Shown: positions 1 to 6,888 of the stretch, piece by piece
Layout: every line of letters starts with the position of its first letter
Numbering within the stretch: the first letter of the stretch is position 1
Source of the DNA: Bacilli bacterium
GTDB taxonomy: Bacteria; Bacillota_I; Bacilli_A; ML615J-28; CAG-698
NCBI GenBank assembly: GCA_028693885.1
Contig: JAQUUM010000026.1
Coordinates: 1 to 11,374 of the forward strand
Direction of reading: 5' to 3'
DNA length: 11,374 bases
Notes under the pieces: model-generated
Told to the model about the DNA's origin: nothing
What the model saw: only the letters and a program-made list of their open reading frames with translations
The model's database searches: none
Made by a program: the position numbers and the translations under genes

Positions 1-993
1 TATTATGATGGAGCTGCAGAGTTAACTCATACTCCAGCAACATATACAGTAACTACTGCAGTTACATACACTGAATATGCACAAACTGGTTTCTTGTTTA
101 GAGGATGGTATGAAACTGATTCACTAGAAACTGAAACAACTGGTATTACACTTGGTTCTACTGGTATTGTAACAGTTTATGGAAAATGGTTAGATGAAAG
201 CTTAACTTATACAGTTAACTATACATTAAATGATGGTAGTTGGAACTGGACAACTGGAGTTGTTACTACAGTGCCGTCTGGTGACTATGTAGGTAAATAT
301 TATATTGATGGTGTTTCTAATTTGCCAGAAATATTTATGCAAGATTATTATACATATTTATCAGATAATAGTTTATTAGAAGCTTCAACAGTTCATGCAG
401 ATTTAAGAAAAACAAATTGGGCTGATTTTAGTGATGATTATGCCGATCCAGTTGCAATATACAACTGGACAAGTTCTGTTACTGCATCAACACCTGATGG
501 TTATTCACAATTCTTCTGGACTTCAATTTTAGATGGAGAAGCAACAGGTGGATTCTTTGGAACTGAACCTTATAAGAGTAAGTATATTAATCTAGCAACT
601 CATTTATGGTATATGTTCCCATTGAAATACGCTACATCTGATATTAATAGCGAATCTGGAAAAGCTTTAGCTGGATTTATTTTAGATGGTTATTTTTATG
701 GTACACAAAGTCATACTGCAGGTTCAGTTTTTGAAACTTTCCGTATGACAATACCAACAACTACTCTAAGATGGAATGAAGTTGCATCTGAATCAACAGA
801 GACAACTTTCCCAGTAGTAACTTATATTCAAGGATTAGATTATACATTAGCACTTCCATCAAGAGAAGGATATTTCTTTAAGGGATGGTATGATAATTCA
901 AGTTTCACTGGTGATGTTGTTACTACAATTGAAGAAGGCGTAGCTCCTGCAAGCATGTATTATGCTAAATGGGAACCAACTCTTCCTTTATAA
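1..993 (+). CDS. C-terminal part of a secreted/surface protein with InlB B-type (Listeria-Bacteroides) repeats
   Basis: The frame is open from the first base, so the start and any signal peptide lie outside the window; 330 residues are visible. An in-frame TTG at 94 lies inside a repeat and is not a start. Two repeat signatures are seen: GFLFRGWYETDS followed by YGKW (bases 88-189), and REGYFFKGWYDNS followed by YYAKW (about 853-972). These match the InlB B-repeat/Flg_new family, a small beta fold found in exported adhesin-like proteins. The start of a second repeat (YTVNYTLNDGSW, 208-243) is separated from its expected other half by about 165-200 residues of unrelated, aromatic-rich sequence. 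The protein is rich in Thr, Ser, Tyr and Asp and has no cysteine in the visible part. It ends in KWEPTLPL without an LPXTG motif, hydrophobic helix or basic tail, so anchoring is unexplained. The surface role is inferred from the family; ligand unknown. Confidence 0.85.
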   Translation, partial: YYDGAAELTHTPATYTVTTAVTYTEYAQTGFLFRGWYETDSLETETTGITLGSTGIVTVYGKWLDESLTYTVNYTLNDGSWNWTTGVVTTVPSGDYVGKYYIDGVSNLPEIFMQDYYTYLSDNSLLEASTVHADLRKTNWADFSDDYADPVAIYNWTSSVTASTPDGYSQFFWTSILDGEATGGFFGTEPYKSKYINLATHLWYMFPLKYATSDINSESGKALAGFILDGYFYGTQSHTAGSVFETFRMTIPTTTLRWNEVASESTETTFPVVTYIQGLDYTLALPSREGYFFKGWYDNSSFTGDVVTTIEEGVAPASMYYAKWEPTLPL

Positions 994-1009
994 TAAAAAA
1001 ATAGATTTT

Positions 1010-1041
1010 ATAGAAGGCTTATTCAAGCCTTCTATTTTTTT
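1010..1041 (+). terminator. Rho-independent terminator after the surface protein gene
   Basis: An 11-bp perfect stem (ATAGAAGGCTT, 1010-1020, with its complement at 1025-1035) encloses an ATTC loop and runs into seven T residues (1035-1041). It lies 17 bases after the stop codon and separates the surface protein gene from the uppS operon. Confidence 0.93.
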
Positions 1042-1071
1042 ATACTTGAATTAAATAAATAATATAAAATA

Positions 1072-1100
1072 TGGAAATTTATTGTGGTTTATTGTATAAT
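1072..1100 (+). promoter_or_regulatory. Likely sigma-A promoter of the uppS-cdsA-dxr-rseP-nagA operon
   Basis: A perfect -10 box TATAAT lies at 1095-1100. A weak -35 (TGGAAA, 1072-1077, four of six matches to TTGACA) sits 17 bases upstream. The predicted transcript would start about 12-15 bases before the uppS ATG, giving a very short leader. The preceding terminator makes a dedicated promoter here likely. No operator or riboswitch is visible. Confidence 0.7.
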
Positions 1101-1120
1101 ATAAATAATGGTGAAAAGAG

Positions 1121-1822
1121 ATGCAAAAAACTAAAAACATTACACCGCCTAAACACGTAGCTATAATAATGGATGGCAACGGAAGGTGGGCTAAAAAAAG
1201 AAATCTATCTAGAAATATAGGGCATAAAATGGGAGCTAAGAGATTAGTTGATATTATTATGCATGCTAATAAGGTAGGGGTAAAATACCTTACTTGTTAT
1301 GCATTTTCAACTGAAAACTGGGATCGCCCTAAAGAAGAGGTTGATTATCTTATGAAGCTTCCTTTAGAATTTTTTGAAGAAAATAAAAAACAAATATCTG
1401 ATAACGATATAAAGGTTAGTTTTATTGGCTTTGATGAAAATATTAATAGTGAATTATTAAAAACAAAAAAAGAAATTGTTGAAAAAACAAAAAATAATAA
1501 AGGGTTACATTTTATATTAGCATTTAATTATGGAAGCCAGGCTGAAATAATTAATGCAGTAAATAATATTATTAAAGATAAACTATTAGTTATCGATAAA
1601 GAAATAATGGAATCTTACTTATTTACAAAGGGTATTCCTGATGTAGATTTATTAATTAGAACTAGTAATGAGTTAAGGGTTAGTAATTTCTTACTTTGGC
1701 AAATTTCGTATTCAGAGTTATATTTTTCAAAAAAATTATGGCCTGATTTTACAAAAAGTGATTTTGACAAAGCAATAAAAGACTTTCTCAAAAGAGAAAG
1801 ACGATATGGTAAGGTGGAATAA
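1121..1822 (+). CDS. uppS: Undecaprenyl diphosphate synthase (cis-prenyltransferase)
   Basis: This cytosolic/peripheral-membrane enzyme adds isopentenyl diphosphate units in cis to farnesyl diphosphate, making the C55 carrier lipid for peptidoglycan and other surface glycans. The 233 residues match the usual family length. Visible motifs are HVAIIMDGNGRWA (catalytic D18, N20, R22), H35, YAFSTENWDRP (W67, R69) and the C-terminal block with R180, E184, R186, S188 and E199, all aligning with the E. coli active-site residues. The usual RTSGE reads RTSNE here (Asn183 for Gly), in the loop holding these ligands. The ATG is preceded by GGTGA at 1110-1114, and the N-terminus fits the family. It is the first gene of the operon and lies 8 bases before cdsA. 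Family assignment is secure; the effect of the Asn is unknown. Confidence 0.97.
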   Translation: MQKTKNITPPKHVAIIMDGNGRWAKKRNLSRNIGHKMGAKRLVDIIMHANKVGVKYLTCYAFSTENWDRPKEEVDYLMKLPLEFFEENKKQISDNDIKVSFIGFDENINSELLKTKKEIVEKTKNNKGLHFILAFNYGSQAEIINAVNNIIKDKLLVIDKEIMESYLFTKGIPDVDLLIRTSNELRVSNFLLWQISYSELYFSKKLWPDFTKSDFDKAIKDFLKRERRYGKVE

Positions 1823-1830
1823 AGGATAAT

Positions 1831-2736
1831 ATGAAAACAAGAATTATTACAGGGTTAGTTTTAATGGCTATAATTGTTCCATTGGTTGTTATAGCAGGAA
1901 TCCCATTCTTGATACTAGGAATAGTTTTAAGTATGATAGCGTCTTTTGAGATGATGAATATGTTTTATACAAAATCTGAAAGTTTGAAAAAAGTAAGATT
2001 TGTAGTACCAATTTTAACTGGGATTCTTACATTTATGGTATGGTATGTAAATGTAGCCTTAGCAGCTGAAAATCCTAGTGTTTTTGCAAATCAATTTTGG
2101 TTAGTTGTAGTGTTTTTAAGTTGTATAGTGATAATTACTACAATTTTGATTTTTACGAATCATTCAACTGCTTATGATATTGCTAATTCAATTATGGCGC
2201 TTTGTTATACAGGGTTATTAATTGGATATGTAATTAGTATTAGATATTTAAAACCAATTGGAACATCAGAATATTTTGAAACCAATTTTTGGGGTGGTAG
2301 AACTATTGCTTATTTATTCATTATTGTAGTATTTACGGATACTTTTGCATATTTTTTTGGATGTAAATTTGGAAAGCATAAATTATGTCCAGAAATTAGT
2401 CCGAAAAAATCAGTTGAAGGCGCCATTGCTGGAGCTGTTTTTGGTTCTTTAGCGGGAGTTGCTAGTGCGTTTATAATGAATATAATAAAAGTTGACAACT
2501 TTAAAACAGCTATTATTACAGCAATTGCTATATTTGTTATTTCGATGTTTTTATCTATTATGGCTCAAGTTGGTGATTTAGTAGCATCTAAGTTTAAAAG
2601 AACTTATGAGATAAAAGATTTTGGAAAAATTTTTCCAGGTCATGGAGGAGTGTTAGATAGGTTTGATAGTATGATATGGGCAGGAGCTTGTTTGTATATT
2701 ATCACACAGATCATTCAACTTGGTTTACTTAGTTAG
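1831..2736 (+). CDS. cdsA: Phosphatidate cytidylyltransferase (CDP-diacylglycerol synthase)
   Basis: This integral membrane enzyme converts phosphatidate and CTP to CDP-diacylglycerol, the precursor of phosphatidylglycerol and cardiolipin. The 301-residue protein is hydrophobic throughout, with about eight membrane segments. The family signature is complete at residues 253-279: S-K-F-K-R, a K-D pair, PGHGG and the metal-binding DRFD. The second conserved block, DTFAYFFGCKFGKHKL with SPKKSVEGAIAG (170-201), is also present. It is somewhat longer than many bacterial CdsA proteins (about 260-290), mainly through the loops around residues 75-90 and 140-158. AGGA at 1823-1826, directly after the uppS stop, supports the start. 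It lies between uppS and dxr as in classical Bacillota clusters. Confidence 0.96.
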   Translation: MKTRIITGLVLMAIIVPLVVIAGIPFLILGIVLSMIASFEMMNMFYTKSESLKKVRFVVPILTGILTFMVWYVNVALAAENPSVFANQFWLVVVFLSCIVIITTILIFTNHSTAYDIANSIMALCYTGLLIGYVISIRYLKPIGTSEYFETNFWGGRTIAYLFIIVVFTDTFAYFFGCKFGKHKLCPEISPKKSVEGAIAGAVFGSLAGVASAFIMNIIKVDNFKTAIITAIAIFVISMFLSIMAQVGDLVASKFKRTYEIKDFGKIFPGHGGVLDRFDSMIWAGACLYIITQIIQLGLLS

Positions 2737-2737
2737 T

Positions 2738-2743
2738 AGAGGG
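2738..2743 (+). promoter_or_regulatory. Ribosome binding site deciding the dxr start
   Basis: AGAGGG at 2738-2743 lies 6 bases before ATG 2750. It favours this ATG over an in-frame TTG at 2720 that would overlap the end of cdsA and add ten residues ahead of the NADPH-binding motif. Confidence 0.8.
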
Positions 2744-2749
2744 AAAAAT

Positions 2750-3907
2750 ATGAAAGATGTGTATTTGTTAGGGGCAACTGGTTCTATTGGGAAACAAACA
2801 ATTGAAATTTTAAGAGAAAATAAAAATGCGTTTTCTTTGAAAGCTGTCAGTTGTTTTAGTAATATAGAATTACTAAAAAAAATAATCAAAGAATTTAAAC
2901 CTAAATATGCTTGTGTAGGTAATATAAAAGATAAAGAAGATTTAGAAAAAGAGTTCAGTGATATAATTTGTTTTTCAGATGAAGAAGGACTTCTTGATTT
3001 AGTAACAAGTGGTGGTGATGGTGGATTACTAGTTAATGCAATTGTTGGAATTGCGGGACTAATGCCAACTGTTAAAGCTATTGAACATAAGAGAGATATA
3101 TTGCTTGCTAATAAAGAAACATTAGTTACTGCTGGAAAAATTATAAAAGATTTAGTTAAAAAGAATAATGTAAAATTAATTCCGATTGATAGTGAACATA
3201 GTGCAATTTTTCAATGTTTACTTAATAGTAAAAATGAAGATGTTGAAAGTATTATAATTACAGCAAGTGGAGGTTCTTTTAGAGACAAGACTAGAGAAGC
3301 TCTTGAAAGCGTAACTTTAGAAGATGCTTTGTGTCACCCTAATTGGTCAATGGGAAAAAAGATTACTATTGATAGTGCTACAATGGTTAATAAAGGCTTA
3401 GAAGTAATTGAAGCACATTATTTATTTGATATTAGCTATGATAAAATAAGAACTATTTTGCATAAAGAAAGTATTATTCATTCGATGGTAGAGTTTGTTG
3501 ACAAAAGTATTATTGCGCAACTTGGTAATCCTGACATGAGAATTCCGATTCAATATGCTTTGTTTTATCCAGAAAGAAAGAATTTCTTTAATATAAAAAG
3601 TTTGAATTTTCTTGAAGTAAAAAATTTAAGTTTTCAAGAGTTAAGTTTTAAGAGATTTCCGTGCTTAGAATTAGCATATTTTTGTGGTAGAGAAGAAGGC
3701 ATTATGCCGGTTGTTTATAATGCTAGTAATGAAGCGGCTGTTAAACTTTTTTTAGAGAAAAAAATTAAGTTTATTGAAATAGAAGAAATAATTTCTAAAG
3801 CAGTTAAAAGTGCAGATAATATTTTAAATCCTTCTTTAGATGTAATTTTAGAGACGGATAAGTTGGTAAAAGAAAACATATATAATATGTACGAGGTGAA
3901 GAGATGA
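2750..3907 (+). CDS. dxr: 1-deoxy-D-xylulose 5-phosphate reductoisomerase
   Basis: This cytosolic enzyme rearranges and reduces DXP with NADPH to 2-C-methyl-D-erythritol 4-phosphate, the committed step of the MEP isoprenoid pathway. The 385 residues match the family length. An N-terminal NADPH-binding motif GATGSIGKQT lies at residues 8-17, followed by LLANKETLVTAG (118-129). The metal ligands are D147 and E149 (PIDSEHSAIF) and E218 (NKGLEVIEAH), and the substrate loop is HPNWSMGKKITIDSATM (196-212). All correspond to E. coli D150, E152, E231, H209 and W212. I start it at ATG 2750 because of the ribosome site and the position of the GATGSIG strand. Its TGA stop overlaps the rseP ATG (ATGA, 3904-3907), so the two genes are probably translationally coupled. 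It supplies isoprenoid precursors for UppS. Confidence 0.97.
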   Translation: MKDVYLLGATGSIGKQTIEILRENKNAFSLKAVSCFSNIELLKKIIKEFKPKYACVGNIKDKEDLEKEFSDIICFSDEEGLLDLVTSGGDGGLLVNAIVGIAGLMPTVKAIEHKRDILLANKETLVTAGKIIKDLVKKNNVKLIPIDSEHSAIFQCLLNSKNEDVESIIITASGGSFRDKTREALESVTLEDALCHPNWSMGKKITIDSATMVNKGLEVIEAHYLFDISYDKIRTILHKESIIHSMVEFVDKSIIAQLGNPDMRIPIQYALFYPERKNFFNIKSLNFLEVKNLSFQELSFKRFPCLELAYFCGREEGIMPVVYNASNEAAVKLFLEKKIKFIEIEEIISKAVKSADNILNPSLDVILETDKLVKENIYNMYEVKR

Positions 3908-5643
3908 TTTTAGCGAGTTTTGGACAAATATTACTAGGGATAATAGTATTTGTTTTTGTATTAGGCTCTATCATTGCAATTCATGAAGGTGGGCATTTCT
4001 TTTTCGCAAGAAAAGCTAATGTTCTTTGTCGTGAATATGCTTTTGGTATGGGACCAATTTTATGGAAAAAGAAAAAAGGTGAAACATTATATACTTTAAG
4101 AGCTTTCCCAATTGGGGGGTTTTGTGCTATAGCTGGTGAAGTGTTAGAAGATGATCCTTTAAAAGAAAATAAAAAAGTAAGATTAGAAATTGTAGATGAT
4201 ATTGTTAAAAATATTTATATAGATATAGACAATGTCAAATATAAAGATTTACCATTACATGAAATTGTAAATTATGATATTTTTGATGAAAAAGAAACTG
4301 GTAATTTATTTGTTGTTGTTAAAGATGGCGAAAAAGAAATTGAATATAAAGTTGATCCTCAAGCTTTTATTTATGAGAAAAAAATTGAATATCAAATAGC
4401 TCCATACAATAGAACGTTAAATTCTAAAACTAAAAGAGAACGTGCTATGGTAATGTTTGGTGGATCACTTATGAATATTCTTTTAGCAATCTTTGTGTTT
4501 TTTATAGCTGGTTTAATTCAAGGTTTTCCAAATACTTCTTCAAACACAATAACAAATGTTGATGAATATTCACCAATTTATTATGCAACAAACGTTGATG
4601 ACTTTACTGATGCCGGATTAAGAAATGGTGATGAAATAATATTTCTAAGAACTAACAATTTAAGTATTCAAAAAGAAGTTGATACTTGGGTTGACTTAAG
4701 AGAATTTATGGATTCTTTTTCAACTGATTTAACTAGTTCAAGTATTATTATTACGTACTTAAGAGATGGTGTTGAATACGATGCGATTATGAGTCCACAA
4801 TATGTACTTTATAATGCTGGAATAAGTAGTAATTATTTATCAAATGTACCTGGAGAAGTTGCTAGGGTTTCAACTTTTTCTGGGAATTCTGGTGATAATT
4901 CTCAAATCAAAGAAGGCGATATTATAAGAGCAATTGATGGAGCTTATATAAATAGTTGGAAAGAAATTTATAATGCAATTTATAATAATCTTGAAGGCGA
5001 TCCAATGACTATAATTATTGATAAAGCTAATTATAGGGTTGATTCAGAAGGTGCTTTATTAGATGAAGATTACATTAAAACTAGTATATCTGGTAAACCA
5101 GTTTTTATTGAATCTTATACTACTGATGTTTCAATTGAGATAAGACCATATCCTAATGCCTTATTAGAAGCTCAACCATCAATTACTGGTGATGAATTTG
5201 CAAGAGGAGTTGTTTTGTTAGGAGTTGCTCCTGAGTATAGTTTTAGTTTAGGTCAAAGTGGATTGTATGCTTTAAAACAAACTAAGAACGGTGTTTTGAT
5301 GATTTTTAGAACGCTTAATTTATTATTTGCTAGTGAAAAAGTAAACGTTAGTGATTTAAGTGGACCTGTTGGAATTTTTAGTTTATTAACTGTTATTTCA
5401 ACGCAAGGATTCGCGATGGTGTTGTTTTGGCTTGGGATATTAAGTATTAATATTGGTTTGTTAAATCTATTGCCAATTCCAGCCTTAGATGGTGGGCGTT
5501 TGGTATTCTTAGGCTATGAGGCTGTTACTAAGAGAAAACCTAATCAAAAAGTTGAAACAGTTTTAATAACTATTACGATGACACTTTTGATGGGCTTGAT
5601 GCTTTATGTTACTTTTAATGATATAATTGGATTGTTTAAATAA
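3904..5643 (+). CDS. rseP: RIP zinc metalloprotease RseP/RasP (site-2 protease)
   Basis: This membrane-embedded protease cuts transmembrane segments of anti-sigma factors, signal-peptide remnants or other membrane proteins. The zinc motif is HEGGH (H27, E28, H31) in the first helix. The third ligand D529 is in NLLPIPALDGG near the C-terminus, and SGPVGI (486-491) is also conserved. Membrane helices lie near residues 8-30, 185-207, 495-523 and 555-575. Between the first two helices is an extracytoplasmic or re-entrant insert of about 100 residues ending in QIAPYNR, as in B. subtilis RasP. Residues about 215-415 hold two PDZ-like regions (AGLRNGDEI near 237 and IKEGDIIRAIDG near 335), whereas B. 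subtilis RasP has one. At 579 residues it is clearly longer than the usual 420-450. GAGGTGA at 3893-3899 supports the start. Substrates are not evident from the neighbours. Confidence 0.95.
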   Translation: MILASFGQILLGIIVFVFVLGSIIAIHEGGHFFFARKANVLCREYAFGMGPILWKKKKGETLYTLRAFPIGGFCAIAGEVLEDDPLKENKKVRLEIVDDIVKNIYIDIDNVKYKDLPLHEIVNYDIFDEKETGNLFVVVKDGEKEIEYKVDPQAFIYEKKIEYQIAPYNRTLNSKTKRERAMVMFGGSLMNILLAIFVFFIAGLIQGFPNTSSNTITNVDEYSPIYYATNVDDFTDAGLRNGDEIIFLRTNNLSIQKEVDTWVDLREFMDSFSTDLTSSSIIITYLRDGVEYDAIMSPQYVLYNAGISSNYLSNVPGEVARVSTFSGNSGDNSQIKEGDIIRAIDGAYINSWKEIYNAIYNNLEGDPMTIIIDKANYRVDSEGALLDEDYIKTSISGKPVFIESYTTDVSIEIRPYPNALLEAQPSITGDEFARGVVLLGVAPEYSFSLGQSGLYALKQTKNGVLMIFRTLNLLFASEKVNVSDLSGPVGIFSLLTVISTQGFAMVLFWLGILSINIGLLNLLPIPALDGGRLVFLGYEAVTKRKPNQKVETVLITITMTLLMGLMLYVTFNDIIGLFK

Positions 5644-5649
5644 GGAGGT
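5642..5649 (+). promoter_or_regulatory. Strong Shine-Dalgarno site deciding the nagA start
   Basis: AAGGAGGT overlaps the rseP stop codon and stands 4 bases before ATG 5654. It is the best ribosome site in the window. It rules out an in-frame TTG at 5627 inside rseP. Confidence 0.88.
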
Positions 5650-5653
5650 AAAT

Positions 5654-6793
5654 ATGAAGGGCTTTAAAAATGTTAATTTGTATTTAGGGGATAAAAAAAT
5701 TGTCAAAACATCTTTATTAATAGAAAATGGGAAAATCAAAAAAATTGGAGATGTTTTAGAAGATGGGTTAACTACTTTAGATGATAGTTTAGTAGTAGTT
5801 CCTGGTTTTATTGATAAACATGTTCATGGTGCTAATAATTCAGATGGTATGTATCCTACTTTAGATGATATTGAGAATATTGCTTTAACTATTGCTAAAG
5901 AAGGAGTTTCGAGTTTTTTAGCAACAACCATGACTCAATCTGAAGAAAATATCGATCATGCTTTAGAAAATATTAAAAGATATATGGAGAAACAAAACAA
6001 AGGTGCAGAAGTTTTAGGCATTCATTTAGAAGGACCTTTTATTTCTAAAAAACATAAAGGTGCTCAAGTTGAAGAAGCGATTACTGCTTGTTCAGTTGAA
6101 CAGTTTAAGCACTATCAAGAAAAAAGTGGAGATAACATTAGACAGGTAACTTTAGCTTTTGAAGAAGATGGTGAAGGACTTGTAAAGTATTTAGTTAAGA
6201 ATAATATTGTTGCATCTTTAGGCCATAGTGATGCAACAAGCGCTCAAGTAAAAGAAGCTGCTGCTCTTGGTGCAACTTCAGTAACGCATTGTTTTAATGC
6301 TATGAGAGGACTTCATCATAGAGAAGCGGGCACAGTTGGTGGAAGTATGCTTTGTGATGATTTGTATTGTGAATTGATTGCGGATTTAATTCATGTAAGT
6401 CCAGATGCAATTAGAATTTTATTTAAAACAAAAGGTAAAGATAGAATTGTTTTAATTACTGATGGAATTGAAGCTAAACATTTACCAGATGGTGAATATA
6501 GTTTAGGTGGCCAAAAAGTATATGTAAAAGAAGGGGCTGCAAGGTTAGTAGATGGTACATTAGCAGGTTCTACTTTAAGTATGAATGTAGCAATGCGCAA
6601 TATTAAAGAAGTTATGGCAATGGATTATTTAGATGTAGTTGATTTAGCAACTATTAATCCAGCAAAAAATTTAAAAATTGATTATAAAAAAGGCTATATT
6701 AAAGAAGGTTATGATGCGGATTTCACTGTAATCAATAATAACTTTGAAGTATTTAAAACAATTAATAAAGGAAAAATAATTTTTGAAAAATAA
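5654..6793 (+). CDS. nagA: N-acetylglucosamine-6-phosphate deacetylase
   Basis: This cytosolic amidohydrolase converts GlcNAc-6-phosphate to glucosamine-6-phosphate and acetate, feeding recycled or imported amino sugar into glycolysis or cell-wall synthesis. The 379 residues match the family. The metal-site residues can be followed: H56 and H58 (PGFIDKHVHG), E126 (GIHLEGPFIS), H191 (SLGHSDAT), H212 (THCFNAMRGLHHREAG), H247 and the catalytic D270 (LITDGIEA). The HxH pair indicates the type able to hold two metals, as in B. subtilis, rather than the E. coli type that lacks both histidines. The substrate loop LAGSTLSMN is present at 303-311. It lies 10 bases after rseP and before the terminator, so it is the last gene of the envelope operon. 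No nagB or sugar transporter is visible. Confidence 0.95.
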   Translation: MKGFKNVNLYLGDKKIVKTSLLIENGKIKKIGDVLEDGLTTLDDSLVVVPGFIDKHVHGANNSDGMYPTLDDIENIALTIAKEGVSSFLATTMTQSEENIDHALENIKRYMEKQNKGAEVLGIHLEGPFISKKHKGAQVEEAITACSVEQFKHYQEKSGDNIRQVTLAFEEDGEGLVKYLVKNNIVASLGHSDATSAQVKEAAALGATSVTHCFNAMRGLHHREAGTVGGSMLCDDLYCELIADLIHVSPDAIRILFKTKGKDRIVLITDGIEAKHLPDGEYSLGGQKVYVKEGAARLVDGTLAGSTLSMNVAMRNIKEVMAMDYLDVVDLATINPAKNLKIDYKKGYIKEGYDADFTVINNNFEVFKTINKGKIIFEK

Positions 6794-6804
6794 TTATTTA
6801 ATCC

Positions 6805-6838
6805 AAAAAAACACTATTTTAAAAAATAGTGTTTTTTT
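6805..6838 (+). terminator. Terminator at the end of the uppS-nagA operon
   Basis: A 16-base perfect inverted repeat (6805-6820 with 6823-6838) forms an A-flanked stem ACACTATTTT/AAAATAGTGT with a small loop and a run of seven Ts on the right. The mirror run of As on the left means it could also stop transcription from the other strand. It lies 11 bases after the nagA stop. Confidence 0.9.
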
Positions 6839-6852
6839 AAGTTTCGGTTTTA

Positions 6853-6861
6853 TGATATAAT
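6853..6861 (+). promoter_or_regulatory. Extended -10 promoter for the GHL10 hydrolase gene
   Basis: TGATATAAT at 6853-6861 is a full extended -10 (TG-n-TATAAT). No good -35 is present at the proper distance, where the terminator T-run lies, and the extended -10 may compensate. The expected transcript start is near 6868, with ribosome site AAGGAG at 6877-6882. Confidence 0.72.
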
Positions 6862-6888
6862 AAATATATATGCATTAAGGAGTGTCTA

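Noticed and set aside
1046..1070. Alternative promoter TTGAAT with TATAAAAT before uppS
   Set aside because: The spacing is only 11-13 bases, too short for sigma-A; the TATAAT at 1095 is better placed.
2310..2498. Open frame of 62 codons on the minus strand inside cdsA
   Set aside because: It lies wholly within the well-supported cdsA gene, has no ribosome site and encodes nothing recognisable; a chance antisense frame.
2720..2749. Upstream TTG start for dxr
   Set aside because: It would overlap cdsA, lacks a ribosome site and adds residues before the NADPH-binding strand; ATG 2750 has AGAGGG at the right distance.
5627..5653. Upstream TTG start for nagA
   Set aside because: It lies in the end of rseP; the AAGGAGGT site clearly serves ATG 5654.
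6391..6600. Open frame of 69 codons on the minus strand inside nagA
   Set aside because: It is opposite conserved NagA motifs and has no start signals; explained by nagA codon use.
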